Source: an uncultured SAR86 cluster bacterium (GTDB taxonomy: Bacteria; Pseudomonadota; Gammaproteobacteria; Magnimaribacterales; AG-339-G14). Taken from it: 64,000 bases of DNA. The stretch's first letter is position 1. Every line of letters starts with the position of its first letter. A program made the position numbers and the translations under genes. The DNA is taken from assembly GCA_902562135.1 (NCBI GenBank), contig CACESE010000004.1, positions 29,661 to 93,660 of the forward strand, in the 5' to 3' direction. Below are positions 16,378 through 25,972 of this stretch, piece after piece. The notes beneath the pieces were generated by a model. That model worked only from the letters and a program-made list of their open reading frames with translations, did not search any database and had not been told where the DNA came from.

Positions 16378-17187
16378 ATGGTTCGTAAAGTAGCTATTTT
16401 TTTTACAATAGGATTAATCATCTTGGCCTTGGATTTAGTCTATTCAACTCTTAAAGATGAAAGATTAATTTATATTTCTGAAGAAGAAGTTTATAGCCTT
16501 TTAAATACTTGGGCTTTACAAGTAGGAAGAAATCCAAACCCTGATGAAGCAAAAGCTGTAATAGACAATTTAATTGAAGAAGAAATTCTCTATAGAGAAG
16601 CTTTAAGGTTGGGCCTGGATGCAAATGATCAAATAATCAAAAGAAGATTGGCACAAAAGTTAATGTTCTTAAAACAAGAATCTAGAGGAGAAAAACTTAG
16701 GGACGAAGAAGTTTTAAATTTCTACAATGAGAATAAAGAAAAATACTTAATTGCAAGGCAGTTTGATTTCACTCACCTTTTTTTTGCAAAGGATAGCAAT
16801 GGCTCCGCCAGAGCAGTAGAAGCAGAGCGTCTTTTAAAAAAATCTCAAAAAATTCAAAGCGATGTTTTCTTTCTGGGTAAAAATTTTACAAATAAAAGCG
16901 TTAAAGAGTTGAAAAAAGATTTCGGAGCCCTCTTTGCCCAAGCTTTTACAAATCTTGAAATAAATAAATGGTCAGAGCCAATTGAATCTACTTACGGAAG
17001 CCACTTGGTGAAAATTATTGGCATACAACCTGAGAGAATGCCTAGCCTTGAAGAAATAAAACCACGTGTGTTGATCGATCTTGACCTTCAAAAGAAAGAC
17101 TCAGCTTTGTCCGAATACCTTAATAATTTAAAAGACGAATACGAAATCATAATCAGCAGAAGCTTGGAACAAACCTATAATGAATAA
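16378..17187 (+). CDS. membrane-anchored PpiC-type peptidylprolyl isomerase
   Basis: A 269-residue protein with an N-terminal membrane anchor or uncleaved signal (residues 5-23) and a SurA/PpiC-like layout. The helical chaperone part (EEVYSLLNTWALQ...NLIEEEILYREALRLGLD) is followed by a parvulin-type domain (AFTNLEINKWSEPIESTYGSHLVKI). The parvulin domain is somewhat degenerate, so it may be mainly a chaperone. It overlaps the HupE-like gene by eight bases, implying coupled translation, and probably assists folding of one of its two partners. Confidence 0.85.
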   Translation: MVRKVAIFFTIGLIILALDLVYSTLKDERLIYISEEEVYSLLNTWALQVGRNPNPDEAKAVIDNLIEEEILYREALRLGLDANDQIIKRRLAQKLMFLKQESRGEKLRDEEVLNFYNENKEKYLIARQFDFTHLFFAKDSNGSARAVEAERLLKKSQKIQSDVFFLGKNFTNKSVKELKKDFGALFAQAFTNLEINKWSEPIESTYGSHLVKIIGIQPERMPSLEEIKPRVLIDLDLQKKDSALSEYLNNLKDEYEIIISRSLEQTYNE

Positions 17188-18124
17188 ATATAGTTTTTAT
17201 CTTTTCACTTTATTATTTTTTTTACCCTTAAAAGCACACGAATTTAATCCTGCTCATTTAATTATTGAGGAGAGTGAAGATTTCAAATATGACATTGTTT
17301 GGATGTATCCAATCAGGAACCTTGGCCCGGTAGATTTATCTCTGCCAAAAGATTGTGAATCCAATTCAGTTGAAGTTTTTCAAGAAAGTAAATATTTGTC
17401 TGAAAAAATATCCATGCAATGTGAAAGTACTATTAAAGGAAAGCCCATTTTTATTAATGGTTTATCGATCTTAAATGACGCTTTAGTAACAGTTAAATTT
17501 ATTGATGGGGAAAGATTTGAAGGATTAGTAAGCGTAAAAGAGTCTAAATTAGTAATACCAGAAGAAACCCAGGTATTTCCAACCGGTTACTTTATCTTGG
17601 GTATAGAACATTTAATCGGTGGTCCGGATCATTTGGTTTTTGTTTTTGGATTATTATTCATTGTTTTTGGTTGGCGTAATTTAATAAAAACAATCACCGC
17701 CTTCACCTTAGCTCACAGTCTTACTCTAGGTCTATCAGTAATGGGATTTGTCAGCTTACCGTCTATAACAATTGAGGCTTTAATAGCACTAACTATTATT
17801 TATCTTGCACTTGAAATAAACGAAGATAAAAATTCTAACCAAACGCCTTGGCTAATGGCCTTTGGTTTTGGCTTGCTTCATGGTTTTGGTTTTGCAGGTG
17901 CTCTTAGTGAGATTGGCATTGCGAATGAACAATTGTTGCTCTCTTTGCTTTTTTTTAATATTGGAATTGAAATGGGTCAACTAATTATGATTCCAATTTT
18001 TCTAACCATTATTTGGTTTCTTACCAAAATTAAAATTAATTTTTCAGTCACGAAATTATCTTCCTATGCCATTGGTGGATTAGGAAGCTTTTGGCTGATT
18101 GAAAGAGTGTTAGGAATTTTTTAA
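17180..18124 (+). CDS. HupE/UreJ-family membrane protein
   Basis: A 314-residue protein with a signal peptide, an extracytoplasmic domain of about 120 residues, then six or so membrane helices. The HupE/UreJ hallmarks are GIEHLIGGPDHLVF, TLAHSLTLGLS, FGLLHGFGFAGAL and FFNIGIEMGQL, with conserved His/Asp/Glu in helices that suggest metal (nickel or cobalt) transport or binding in the wider family. No hydrogenase or urease gene is present in the window, so a nickel role is unproven. It ends the DUF3604-PPIase-HupE set and is followed by a strong terminator. Confidence 0.85.
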   Translation: MNKYSFYLFTLLFFLPLKAHEFNPAHLIIEESEDFKYDIVWMYPIRNLGPVDLSLPKDCESNSVEVFQESKYLSEKISMQCESTIKGKPIFINGLSILNDALVTVKFIDGERFEGLVSVKESKLVIPEETQVFPTGYFILGIEHLIGGPDHLVFVFGLLFIVFGWRNLIKTITAFTLAHSLTLGLSVMGFVSLPSITIEALIALTIIYLALEINEDKNSNQTPWLMAFGFGLLHGFGFAGALSEIGIANEQLLLSLLFFNIGIEMGQLIMIPIFLTIIWFLTKIKINFSVTKLSSYAIGGLGSFWLIERVLGIF

Positions 18125-18155
18125 AAAAAAGGCTGCTTGAAAGCAGCCTTTTTTT
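18123..18155. terminator. bidirectional intrinsic terminator
   Basis: GGCTGCT (18131-18137) and AGCAGCC (18142-18148) form a stem with a TGAA loop, flanked by eight A on the left and seven T (18149-18155) on the right. It serves the HupE-like gene and the convergent lipoprotein gene. Confidence 0.88.
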
Positions 18156-18161
18156 ATTTCG

Positions 18162-18971
18162 CTAAGTTAAAGGTATCTCACCTGAGTTGTAATCAACAGG
18201 TGCTTCACAAGTCAAAACTTCGTTAAAAGCGTCTTGAATATCAGATCCTGTTTCAGCAAAGTAAGAATTTCCAGCCTCTCTAAGCTCGGCATTTTGATTG
18301 AAGTTGCCCCAAAATAAATCGACCTCCTCATCTTCGTAATCAGGTGCCAATATTACGTAACCGTATGGAGCATAAATAGAACTATCACTAGCTTCTATCC
18401 ATTCTTCAAATTGATCTATGACCGCTATCAACTCACTAGCTCCTTGTCCTTCGTTATAAAGACACTGTTGATAATCAGATGAAAAAGAAGTCAAATCAAA
18501 TTCACCTAAAGAATTACCAGCTCTTCTTACATACGCGTCAAAAGAAAAAGTGTCTGCTTTAGAACCACAAGCAAGAATGTCTGCTGTGGATTCTGCCCAC
18601 TCAGTTGTTTTGTCATAACCTTCCCAGGTCTCCCAACCTGCCTCTGCGTCAGCTTTCGAATTCCATACTAGCTGCCAAAAGCCATCGCCTGGTGCGTCTT
18701 CAGGTTTATCTCCTTCAAAGGTGATACCGTAAGCTGCCACAAGAGTTGAGTTAGTTTCAACCAACAAGTCTTGCCATTCGGGAAGCATATCGCTGTTAAA
18801 ATTTTCTACCGACCAATTTTCGCCGTAAGTACATGGAACATACTCCATGTAAAATTTCTGGGGATATTCTTCGGATCCAAGATCTGCATAAGTCATTTCT
18901 GGTTCAGAACTGCATGCAGAAAAAATGGCTAGAGTCGTGATCAAAGTTAAAATATATAACTTATTTTTCAT
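18162..18971 (-). CDS. lipoprotein of unknown function, possible relative of the 8.5-10.6 kb operon proteins
   Basis: A 269-residue lipoprotein: signal peptide with lipobox FSAC (C20), followed by an acidic, aromatic-rich mature part. It appears to contain two repeated alpha/beta halves (strands KFYMEYVPC and SSDYQQCLYNEG; paired segments FWQLVWN and LFWGNFN). The same overall plan is seen in the three exported proteins at 8.5-10.6 kb, but direct identity is low, so kinship is an inference. The leader (AACGGAGAGTACAAAA before ATG) closely resembles that of the first operon gene. Convergent with the HupE-like gene. Confidence 0.65.
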   Translation of the reverse strand: MKNKLYILTLITTLAIFSACSSEPEMTYADLGSEEYPQKFYMEYVPCTYGENWSVENFNSDMLPEWQDLLVETNSTLVAAYGITFEGDKPEDAPGDGFWQLVWNSKADAEAGWETWEGYDKTTEWAESTADILACGSKADTFSFDAYVRRAGNSLGEFDLTSFSSDYQQCLYNEGQGASELIAVIDQFEEWIEASDSSIYAPYGYVILAPDYEDEEVDLFWGNFNQNAELREAGNSYFAETGSDIQDAFNEVLTCEAPVDYNSGEIPLT

Positions 18972-19057
18972 TTTTGTACTCTCCGTTAAATTAAATGAAT
19001 ATTAAGTATCCTCCCAAAAAACTTTATGATCAAGTTAGAGATTTTAAATTTCTTTAA

Positions 19058-19918
19058 TTAAGAATTTAATTGTTCGATTATTTTATTTTGAATGATTTCT
19101 AAGTGCGGGTTTGGCCCGCTATTGAAAATTTTTTTTAACATTTCTTCGTGATCGGAATAATCAAGAAGTCCTTGTTGATAGCTCTTTCTGGATTTAAGAT
19201 TTTGCCAATATTTAGCTACGTTAGGTAATTCTGGCATCTCTAATAAGCTTTCCATTTTCATTTCAACCAATCTATTAAAACAACACATCAGATTTATGTC
19301 AGCGTGGCTGAAGGCACCCAATAAAAAACTTTTATCGTTTAAATTATTCTCAAGCGCAATTAATTCTCTTGTAAATCTGTTATAAACAATAGGCCCAATC
19401 CTATTCTTCAAAGAGGAAAAATACATTGTCAGAAATGCGATTTTCCTTTCTCTTCTTGGGTGTTTGAAAATTATTCTCAAGATAGATTTAAATTTTAGAT
19501 TTTTAATCAGGTCTTCAATCAAGCCAGTTGAAAAAAGCGGAACCATTGTTCCTAAACTTCTCCCAAGACCTACCCCTTCAGTAAGAGTTGTATCTTCCAC
19601 CCACTTTTTTAATTCACTTCTTTTAACTGGATCTTGGGGCCAAAGGTTTATCTCGTTATCACCTTTCAGATCATCGATTCTCTCAATTATGTAAGCACTA
19701 TCACGAATTATTTCGTCATTAAGTTTCAAAACCGGTACGACCGCCGTGGGGTTGATGTTTTTAAGAAAATCATCAGTCAGGTTACCAGCTTCATCACTTT
19801 GATCGCAAAGCTCTATCCTTTCGCTTTTAAATGACAATCCTTTTTCATAAAGAGCCACTCTGACCATTTGGCTGCATATCGACCAATGGGCATGATAGAG
19901 AGTTAGCTCTTGTTTCAT
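19058..19918 (-). CDS. glutathione S-transferase family protein
   Basis: A 286-residue GST. The N-terminal thioredoxin-fold domain (LTLYHAHWSICSQMVRVALYEKG; NPTAVVPVLKL with the cis-Pro; RDSAYIIERID at the gamma-glutamyl site) is followed by an extended all-helical C-terminal domain. The insert between the usual helices makes it longer than typical GSTs and similar in size to dehalogenase-like or GDAP1-like forms. Glutathione supply is consistent with gshA at 22964. The specific substrate is not predictable. Confidence 0.85.
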   Translation of the reverse strand: MKQELTLYHAHWSICSQMVRVALYEKGLSFKSERIELCDQSDEAGNLTDDFLKNINPTAVVPVLKLNDEIIRDSAYIIERIDDLKGDNEINLWPQDPVKRSELKKWVEDTTLTEGVGLGRSLGTMVPLFSTGLIEDLIKNLKFKSILRIIFKHPRRERKIAFLTMYFSSLKNRIGPIVYNRFTRELIALENNLNDKSFLLGAFSHADINLMCCFNRLVEMKMESLLEMPELPNVAKYWQNLKSRKSYQQGLLDYSDHEEMLKKIFNSGPNPHLEIIQNKIIEQLNS

Positions 19919-19993
19919 CTATAAGTTTTTAAATTTATTTCTTCTTCTAGAAAACATTTAACTTATACTATATTTAAGAAAATATTAAGAAAT

Positions 19994-20380
19994 ATGTTAG
20001 ACAAAATTATTCTCCTTCTAATTGGCCTTGAATGGTTTGGGTTTGGCGTGCTCGGCCTTTTTTTTCCAGACATCATTGCGGGCCTATTAGGAGTCACGGC
20101 TTACTCTGAATCTAATCTTTACCTTAATGAGACAAGGGCTTTGTACGCATTTTTTACTATCATAGGATTGATGTCATTAATTAGTATCTTAAGGGTTAAT
20201 TTAAGAAAAAAAGTGTATTTAACATTCACCATTTTAATGGGAAGTTTTTTGATTGGACGACTTTTCAGTTTTGGATTAGATAATAGTTTTGATGGAACGT
20301 CTGCTATGATTTTTCTAAATGAATTTATTGTGTTTGTTATAGCTTATTGGCGTTATTCAAAAAGAGAATTCATTTTTTAA
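19994..20380 (+). CDS. small four-helix membrane protein (DUF4345-like)
   Basis: A 128-residue integral membrane protein with four predicted helices (about residues 4-32, 48-66, 73-90 and 104-120). The pattern and the conserved N-terminal helix with an internal GLFFPD followed by NETRALYAFFTIIGL resemble DUF4345-type proteins, whose function is unknown. It is convergent with the hydrolase gene, with no bases between the two stop codons. The family call is tentative. Confidence 0.65.
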   Translation: MLDKIILLLIGLEWFGFGVLGLFFPDIIAGLLGVTAYSESNLYLNETRALYAFFTIIGLMSLISILRVNLRKKVYLTFTILMGSFLIGRLFSFGLDNSFDGTSAMIFLNEFIVFVIAYWRYSKREFIF

Positions 20381-21319
20381 TCATAAAATTTTAGCAATAA
20401 AATCGAATGCATCTTTCTTTGCTTTTCTTCTAATATCCCAATTTCCACCTGTCCAAGCTCCCAAAGCTGCAATTTTTTCAAATAAAACGATCCTATCCTC
20501 CATTGTATTGCCTGGTAAAATTTCTCCATCGTCAGTTTCGTAAGTGATGTCGCCTTCCTTGTCAATTCTTGCAAACTTCTCAGTGTTTGGAACGATTGAA
20601 TCAGGCCAAAAAGTTTTTGGCATTACCGAATCAAATCCGTGAAGACCCTCCTCGTAAAGAATATAGCTACAATCACCTCCTACATCTTTAATACCTTTGG
20701 TTAATTTTTGCGCAAGTGAATAAGGGGTGTAATCATCTTTTCCTCCCAACAAATTAAGTATTGGCGAGTCGGACCAGCGCATTTCATCTGGCCAGTAAAT
20801 AGCCAAAGGATAATAATTCAAATGCAATGCAAATCTCTCGCCATTTGGAGCTAGTTTTTCAGCCAGTGGAAGCCATGCAGAATAAAGAGATGCTGCGCCT
20901 CCCAAACTCCAACCACAAATCCCAATTTTTTTATTGTCAATATCAGGATGTCTAGATAGAAATTTCAAAGCCTCGTAAGCATCAGCCATTAACATCGCAT
21001 AAGTAACAGACAACTGATCCTCAGCAGTGCTAGTCACTCCTCTTGCATCAAAACTATCTACTTGAAAAACAGCGTACCCTGCTTCTAAAAGTTGTATCAT
21101 CATTTGGTATTGAGCACCGCCCCAGCCTCCACTGTGATGTACACAAACCATACAGGACAACTTGCCAGAAAATTTTTCAGGAAATAAAAGCCAACCCTTT
21201 GCATCTTGAGAGGGAGATTTTTCATAATCTTTTATGATTTGATGAAATTCGTATGGATTGGAAGATTTATATTCTATATATCCAAATTGTCCTTTTTTGA
21301 AAGTTATATCTTCATTCAT
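20381..21319 (-). CDS. dienelactone hydrolase-like alpha/beta hydrolase
   Basis: A 312-residue alpha/beta hydrolase. The nucleophile elbow is GWSLGG with S138. The acid is in GGKDDYTP (D195 or D196) and the histidine in EGLHGFD (H227). The oxyanion region is HHSGGWGG (61-68), typical of dienelactone hydrolase relatives, here with Ser rather than Cys as nucleophile. No signal peptide, so it is cytoplasmic. The substrate is unknown, probably an ester or lactone. A GAGAAG ribosome-binding site precedes the ATG. Confidence 0.82.
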   Translation of the reverse strand: MNEDITFKKGQFGYIEYKSSNPYEFHQIIKDYEKSPSQDAKGWLLFPEKFSGKLSCMVCVHHSGGWGGAQYQMMIQLLEAGYAVFQVDSFDARGVTSTAEDQLSVTYAMLMADAYEALKFLSRHPDIDNKKIGICGWSLGGAASLYSAWLPLAEKLAPNGERFALHLNYYPLAIYWPDEMRWSDSPILNLLGGKDDYTPYSLAQKLTKGIKDVGGDCSYILYEEGLHGFDSVMPKTFWPDSIVPNTEKFARIDKEGDITYETDDGEILPGNTMEDRIVLFEKIAALGAWTGGNWDIRRKAKKDAFDFIAKIL

Positions 21320-21427
21320 AGGTATCTTCTCATAATAAATATTACTATTTATGAGTATGATATAACATTTAATTTTGGCATAATAAGTTACCTTTTTAGA
21401 TCAACCCGATCTTATTTTGGGAGAAAT

Positions 21428-22951
21428 ATGAATCACAATTTACCTTCAGATTCTCTGCTTGAAATCGCCTTAAAAAATGGTGAAGGTACTATTGTTAAAA
21501 ATGGTGCATTAGTTGTTACTACAGGAAAAAGAACCGGTAGAAGTCCGGCAGATAAATTTATTGTAAGTGACGCTAAAACAAAAGAAGTTGTAAATTGGGG
21601 AGAAGATAATCAGCCTATTGAACCTCAGTTTTTTGAAAAACTTTGGGATGAGTCAGAGGAATATTTAAAAAATAAAACTACTTATACTTCCGATCTTCAT
21701 GTTGGAGCTAGCGAAGAACACTATCAGCCGGTTAGAGTAGAAAATGAATTAGCTTGGCACAATATGTTTTGCCAGAGTCTTTTCATAAGACCAAACTCCT
21801 TTAACCCATTAAATAAACCAGCTTGGCATCTTCGATGTGCACCTAATTTTGTTTGTGATCCTAAAAGACATGGCACAAATTCAGATGGAACAGTAATGAT
21901 TAATTTTTCTTCGAATCAAATTCTGATTTTAGGAATTGCATACGCAGGAGAAATGAAAAAATCAATGTTCAGTGTCATGAACTTCATACTCCCTGAAAGC
22001 GATGTTCTTTCAATGCATTGTGCTGCAAATGCTGGCTTAAACGGAGATGTATCTTTATTTTTTGGACTTTCTGGAACAGGCAAAACGACACTTTCTGCTG
22101 ATCCCGAGAGATGGCTTATTGGTGACGACGAGCATGGTTGGGGCGATGGTATTGTGTTCAATATTGAAGGTGGCTGTTATGCGAAAACTATTGATTTGTC
22201 ACAAAAAAATGAGCCAATAATTTGGAATGCAATCAAGCATGGATCGATAATTGAAAATGTAGTTTTTAATCCTCAAACTTTAGAAACTGATTACACCGAT
22301 ACATCACTGACTGAAAACGGTCGTTGTGTTTACCCATTAAGCCATATCGATCAACATCTAGAAAAAAATTATGGCGGCGAACCAAATTCTATAATATTTC
22401 TAACATGTGATTTATCGGGCGTCATGCCTCCTGTATCGATACTTTCTAAAGAGCAAGCGGCTTATCATTTTTTGAGCGGTTATACTGCTAAAGTCGGATC
22501 GACCGAGCTCGGCTCAACTTCCGACATTGACTCGACTTTTTCAAATTGCTATGGCGCTCCATTCTTCCCAAGAAAAGCGCAAGTTTATGCAGATCTATTG
22601 ATGAAAAGAATTGAAGGTTTCGGAAGCAAAGTTTACATTGTAAATTCTGGTTGGACTGGAGGTTCTTATGGAGTTGGTTCACGTTTTAAAATACCCACAA
22701 CCCGAAGCATCATTAAAGCTATTCAGTCTGGAGAAATTGAAAATAGCTCGAGAGACAAACTCGACATTATGAACGTTGAAATACCTACCGAGTTACCTGG
22801 AGTAGAAACAAACCTATTGAACCCAAAAAAGACATGGTCTAATTCTGATCAGTACAATCAAGCTGCAGAGAAATTAGCATCTAAGTTCAATGAAAACATC
22901 TCAAAATTTGAGGTGTCCGAAGAAATAAGGAATTCTGGACCTGTTCTGTAA
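21428..22951 (+). CDS. pckA: phosphoenolpyruvate carboxykinase (ATP)
   Basis: A 507-residue ATP-dependent PEPCK, converting oxaloacetate and ATP to PEP and CO2 for gluconeogenesis. Substrate loop [10 protein letters not shown] (35-44), the kinase-1 P-loop GLSGTGKT (213-220), kinase-2 IGDDEHGW (231-238) and the following [10 protein letters not shown] are intact. I used the ATG at 21428 after GGGAGAA; a frame extends 74 codons further upstream without similarity to the family. gshA starts 12 bases downstream, so a shared transcript is likely. Confidence 0.95.
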   Translation: MNHNLPSDSLLEIALKNGEGTIVKNGALVVTTGKRTGRSPADKFIVSDAKTKEVVNWGEDNQPIEPQFFEKLWDESEEYLKNKTTYTSDLHVGASEEHYQPVRVENELAWHNMFCQSLFIRPNSFNPLNKPAWHLRCAPNFVCDPKRHGTNSDGTVMINFSSNQILILGIAYAGEMKKSMFSVMNFILPESDVLSMHCAANAGLNGDVSLFFGLSGTGKTTLSADPERWLIGDDEHGWGDGIVFNIEGGCYAKTIDLSQKNEPIIWNAIKHGSIIENVVFNPQTLETDYTDTSLTENGRCVYPLSHIDQHLEKNYGGEPNSIIFLTCDLSGVMPPVSILSKEQAAYHFLSGYTAKVGSTELGSTSDIDSTFSNCYGAPFFPRKAQVYADLLMKRIEGFGSKVYIVNSGWTGGSYGVGSRFKIPTTRSIIKAIQSGEIENSSRDKLDIMNVEIPTELPGVETNLLNPKKTWSNSDQYNQAAEKLASKFNENISKFEVSEEIRNSGPVL

Positions 22952-22963
22952 TCTCTAAAAAAT

Positions 22964-24517
22964 ATGTCTGAATCTTTTAAAGAGACATTAAATCTATTAA
23001 AAGACTCTGACCTTAGTGATTTTTCAAAATTTTCATTGAGAGGTATCGAAAAAGAATCATTAAGAGTTTTCGATAAAACTATCTCTTTAACTGATCATCC
23101 AACTTCTCTTGGTTCAACTTTGACAAATCGATACATTACTACTGATTTTTCTGAAGCCTTACTGGAATTAATTACGAATAAAAAAAATTCAATTGACGAA
23201 TCCTTAAGCGAATTAGAGGATGTTTTAAACTTTGTCTTTAAAAATTGTTCAGAAACTATCTGGCCAAGTAGCGTCCCTTGCACGATTGAAGATGAAAATA
23301 AAATTAGAATCGCAGAATATGGCTCTTCAAATTCAGGCCTATTGAAAAACCTTTATAGAAAAGGTCTCAGCGAAAGATATGGCAGCATGATGCAGTGTGT
23401 TTCTGGAATTCATTACAATTTCTCTCTAAACGATGAGTTTTTTTTGAAATTAGCTCCTCAAAATACTTCACTTCAAGAATTCAAGAATGAATCTTACTTA
23501 AGTCTAGTTAGAAACTTTAGAAGAAACGCTTGGTTATTACTCTACCTTTTTGGCGCCAGTCCAATTGTTCCAAAATCCTTCATAGCTGGTAGAAAAAACT
23601 TTCTTCAAAACTTAAATGATCAAGATTTTTATTTAGAGAACGCAACTTGTTTAAGAATGAGTGAATTAGGTTATATGTCAAATGCTCAGGACAACCTATT
23701 CATTGCGTACAACAATTTAGACGAATATGTTGAAAATCTTCTTTATGCGCTTAAGGAAAAATTTCCAAGATATGAGCAAATCGGAATTGAAAAAGAAGGA
23801 GAATTCATTCAAATAAATGATTCAATTATTCAAATAGAAAACGAATACTACAGTTCTATAAGACCAAAACGCATTGTAGGCTCTGGTGAAAGACCAATAA
23901 ACGCGCTCAAAGAAAAAGGCATTGAATATGTTGAAGTAAGATGTATGGACAATAATCCTTTCGAGCCACTTGGTATTTCAGCTGAGACAAGTCATTTCTT
24001 AGAAGCTTACTTGATGACATGTTTAGCAGACGAAAATAAATTTGCGTCTAAAGAAGAGATAGTTGAAATTCAAACCAACTGGCAAAATGTAGTGAAAGAT
24101 GGAAGAAATCCAGATCTAAATATTTTGGTAAATGGTAAAGAAATAAATATCAGAGATGCTGCAAATTCAATTCTCGAAAAAATAAAAATTTTTAATTCTT
24201 CAATTACAGATGAAGCTGATAATCTCAAAACTAATATAACCAACTCAATTGCACTTCAAGAAAAGAAAATTGAGAATTCTGACCTTACCCCATCTGGCAA
24301 AATTATAAAAATCATGAAAGATAACGATATGACTTGGACAGATTTCAATTTAGAGCTCTACGAAGAGCACAAAAGATATTTTTCAAGCTTAACTAAAAAT
24401 TTGTCTTATTTGGAAGAAGAAGTAAAAACTTCACTAGTTAAATTCAATGAATTAGAAAAAGAAGAAGAAATTCCATTTGCAGATTTTTTAAAAAACTATT
24501 TAAATGCATTAAATTAA
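22964..24517 (+). CDS. gshA: glutamate-cysteine ligase (class I, gammaproteobacterial type)
   Basis: A 517-residue GshA, the first and rate-limiting step of glutathione synthesis, almost exactly the E. coli length. The family start LRGIEKESLRV, with the metal-binding glutamates, the segment GSMMQCVSGIHYNFS, the ARG-like EVRCMDNNPFEPLG and the following conserved block are visible. It sits between pckA and an MDR oxidoreductase with 12-base gaps on either side, an uncommon neighbourhood. gshB is not in this window. Confidence 0.95.
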   Translation: MSESFKETLNLLKDSDLSDFSKFSLRGIEKESLRVFDKTISLTDHPTSLGSTLTNRYITTDFSEALLELITNKKNSIDESLSELEDVLNFVFKNCSETIWPSSVPCTIEDENKIRIAEYGSSNSGLLKNLYRKGLSERYGSMMQCVSGIHYNFSLNDEFFLKLAPQNTSLQEFKNESYLSLVRNFRRNAWLLLYLFGASPIVPKSFIAGRKNFLQNLNDQDFYLENATCLRMSELGYMSNAQDNLFIAYNNLDEYVENLLYALKEKFPRYEQIGIEKEGEFIQINDSIIQIENEYYSSIRPKRIVGSGERPINALKEKGIEYVEVRCMDNNPFEPLGISAETSHFLEAYLMTCLADENKFASKEEIVEIQTNWQNVVKDGRNPDLNILVNGKEINIRDAANSILEKIKIFNSSITDEADNLKTNITNSIALQEKKIENSDLTPSGKIIKIMKDNDMTWTDFNLELYEEHKRYFSSLTKNLSYLEEEVKTSLVKFNELEKEEEIPFADFLKNYLNALN

Positions 24518-24529
24518 TTTAGGAGAAAT

Positions 24530-25501
24530 ATGAAAGCGTTTGTATGTAGAGAATTCGGGCCTGTTGATTCTCATAAAGTTGAAGAAATAGAGGATCCAAG
24601 AGCAGAACCAGGGATGGTAATTATTGATGTCAAAGCCGCTGGAGTGAGTTTTCCAGATGTATTAATTATTCAAGGCAAATATCAATTCCAACCACCCTTT
24701 CCATTTTCTCCTGGCGGTGAAGTCGCTGGAGTAATCTCTGAGGTAGGAGAAGGCGTTACTGAATGGAAAGAAGGCGATCGAGTAATTGCAATGATCGGTA
24801 ATGGCGGAATTGCGGAGAAAGTTTCTGCTTTTGCAGGAACTTTAATGACGTTGCCCGAGACTATGGATTTTAAAGACGGAGCCGCTTTCCCCCTCAACTA
24901 TGGAACAACTTACTACGCCCTAAAACAAAGAGGTAAATTAAAGGAAGGCGAAACACTTTTGGTCACTGGCGCTGGAGGAGGCGTTGGAACTACAGCAATA
25001 GAAATCGGTAAAGCGATGGGGGCTAGAGTTATTGCCGCTGCAAGTAATCAAGAAAAATTAGATATAGCAAAAAGGTTGGGTGCCGACGAAGTTATTAACT
25101 ATGGCGACGGAGAGTTGAAGGAAAAGGTAAAAGCTCTGACTGATGGTTTAGGAGCTGATGTTATTTACGACGCCGTTGGTGGTGACATCTTTTTACAATG
25201 CATGAGATGTATTAATTGGGACGGCAGAGTCCTTGTCATTGGTTTTCCTGCAGGAATTCCAAAAGTTCCAACAAACCTTGCTTTATTAAAAGGATGTTCA
25301 ATTGTTGGTGTTTTTTGGGGAAGTTTTACCGGCAGAGAGCCAGAAGAAAATACAAAGAATTTTCAGGAACTTTTCGCTCTACATGCAGAAGGTAAAATAA
25401 AACCAGAAATCACTAAAAGCTATACGTTAGGCAATGCGGTTGAGGCAATAAAGTCTTTAGAGGACAGGACCGCTACTGGAAAAGTAGTTATAGAAATATA
25501 A
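24530..25501 (+). CDS. NADPH:quinone oxidoreductase family protein
   Basis: A 323-residue zinc-free MDR enzyme, close to the well-known quinone reductase type. GroES-like part (MKAFVCREFGPVDSHKVEEI; GVSFPDVLIIQGKYQ; PGGEVAGVISEVG) followed by the Rossmann nucleotide loop VTGAGGGVGTTAIEIGK and a distinct ASNQEKLDIAKRLGADEVINY segment. The Shine-Dalgarno AGGAG is six bases before the ATG. It ends the pckA-gshA unit and is followed by a strong hairpin. Physiological substrate unknown. Confidence 0.88.
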   Translation: MKAFVCREFGPVDSHKVEEIEDPRAEPGMVIIDVKAAGVSFPDVLIIQGKYQFQPPFPFSPGGEVAGVISEVGEGVTEWKEGDRVIAMIGNGGIAEKVSAFAGTLMTLPETMDFKDGAAFPLNYGTTYYALKQRGKLKEGETLLVTGAGGGVGTTAIEIGKAMGARVIAAASNQEKLDIAKRLGADEVINYGDGELKEKVKALTDGLGADVIYDAVGGDIFLQCMRCINWDGRVLVIGFPAGIPKVPTNLALLKGCSIVGVFWGSFTGREPEENTKNFQELFALHAEGKIKPEITKSYTLGNAVEAIKSLEDRTATGKVVIEI

Positions 25502-25533
25502 AAAATAAGGAGGCAAAAGCCCCCTTATTTTTT
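25501..25533. terminator. bidirectional intrinsic terminator
   Basis: AAATAAGGAGGC (25503-25514) pairs with GCCCCCTTATTT (25519-25530) with one A-C mismatch around an AAAA loop, followed by more T. It lies between the convergent oxidoreductase gene and the membrane-protein pair. Confidence 0.82.
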
Positions 25534-25541
25534 AAAAGATT

Positions 25542-25961
25542 TTAATTTTCTTTCGGAGCTGGCGCAGTCCACATTCCCCCGATCAAGCCGATAAGAATTG
25601 CTACGTAAAAGACTATTCCTAAAGGATCTGATGGGATCATAGATCCATTTACATAACCTGTGGCTCCAACGTTATCAACGAAATTTTGCATTCCGCCTGT
25701 AAGTTCGAGGCCCGATTCTGAAGCTGCATAAGCCCAATTATTTACTGCAGAAGTAACATTCCCATAAGTATTTGCATTGAAAGCTACAACACATAAAGAA
25801 ATTATAGAATGCATAACTTTCCCAAAAGTATTAACTCCATACAAATTCGCATTAGTGACGCCTCTGAACATCATCCATAAAAGAAGGATATTTCCGATAA
25901 AAAAGATGGCGTTCATTTGTAAAAATCCAATATATGATGAATTTAAAGCCGCTAGTTCCAT
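25542..25961 (-). CDS. three-helix membrane protein, downstream member of a paralogous pair
   Basis: A 139-residue integral membrane protein of unknown function. Two helices near the N terminus (about 15-33 and 49-65), a polar loop of about 40 residues, and a third helix (about 112-130). It is clearly a paralogue of the upstream gene: shared elements are F(L/F)QM near the start, G(L/-)CVVA in helix 2, NFVDNVG (against GFIDYVG), then GS-M-P and PLG at the entry of helix 3. AGGAG precedes the ATG. The pair lies downstream of sco and the oxidase genes on the same strand. Confidence 0.68.
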   Translation of the reverse strand: MELAALNSSYIGFLQMNAIFFIGNILLLWMMFRGVTNANLYGVNTFGKVMHSIISLCVVAFNANTYGNVTSAVNNWAYAASESGLELTGGMQNFVDNVGATGYVNGSMIPSDPLGIVFYVAILIGLIGGMWTAPAPKEN

Positions 25962-25972
25962 TTTTTCTTCTC

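Noticed and set aside
21206..21427. 74-codon N-terminal extension of pckA
   Set aside because: It overlaps the divergent hydrolase gene and the promoter region, and the PEPCK family starts at the ATG preceded by GGGAGAA.
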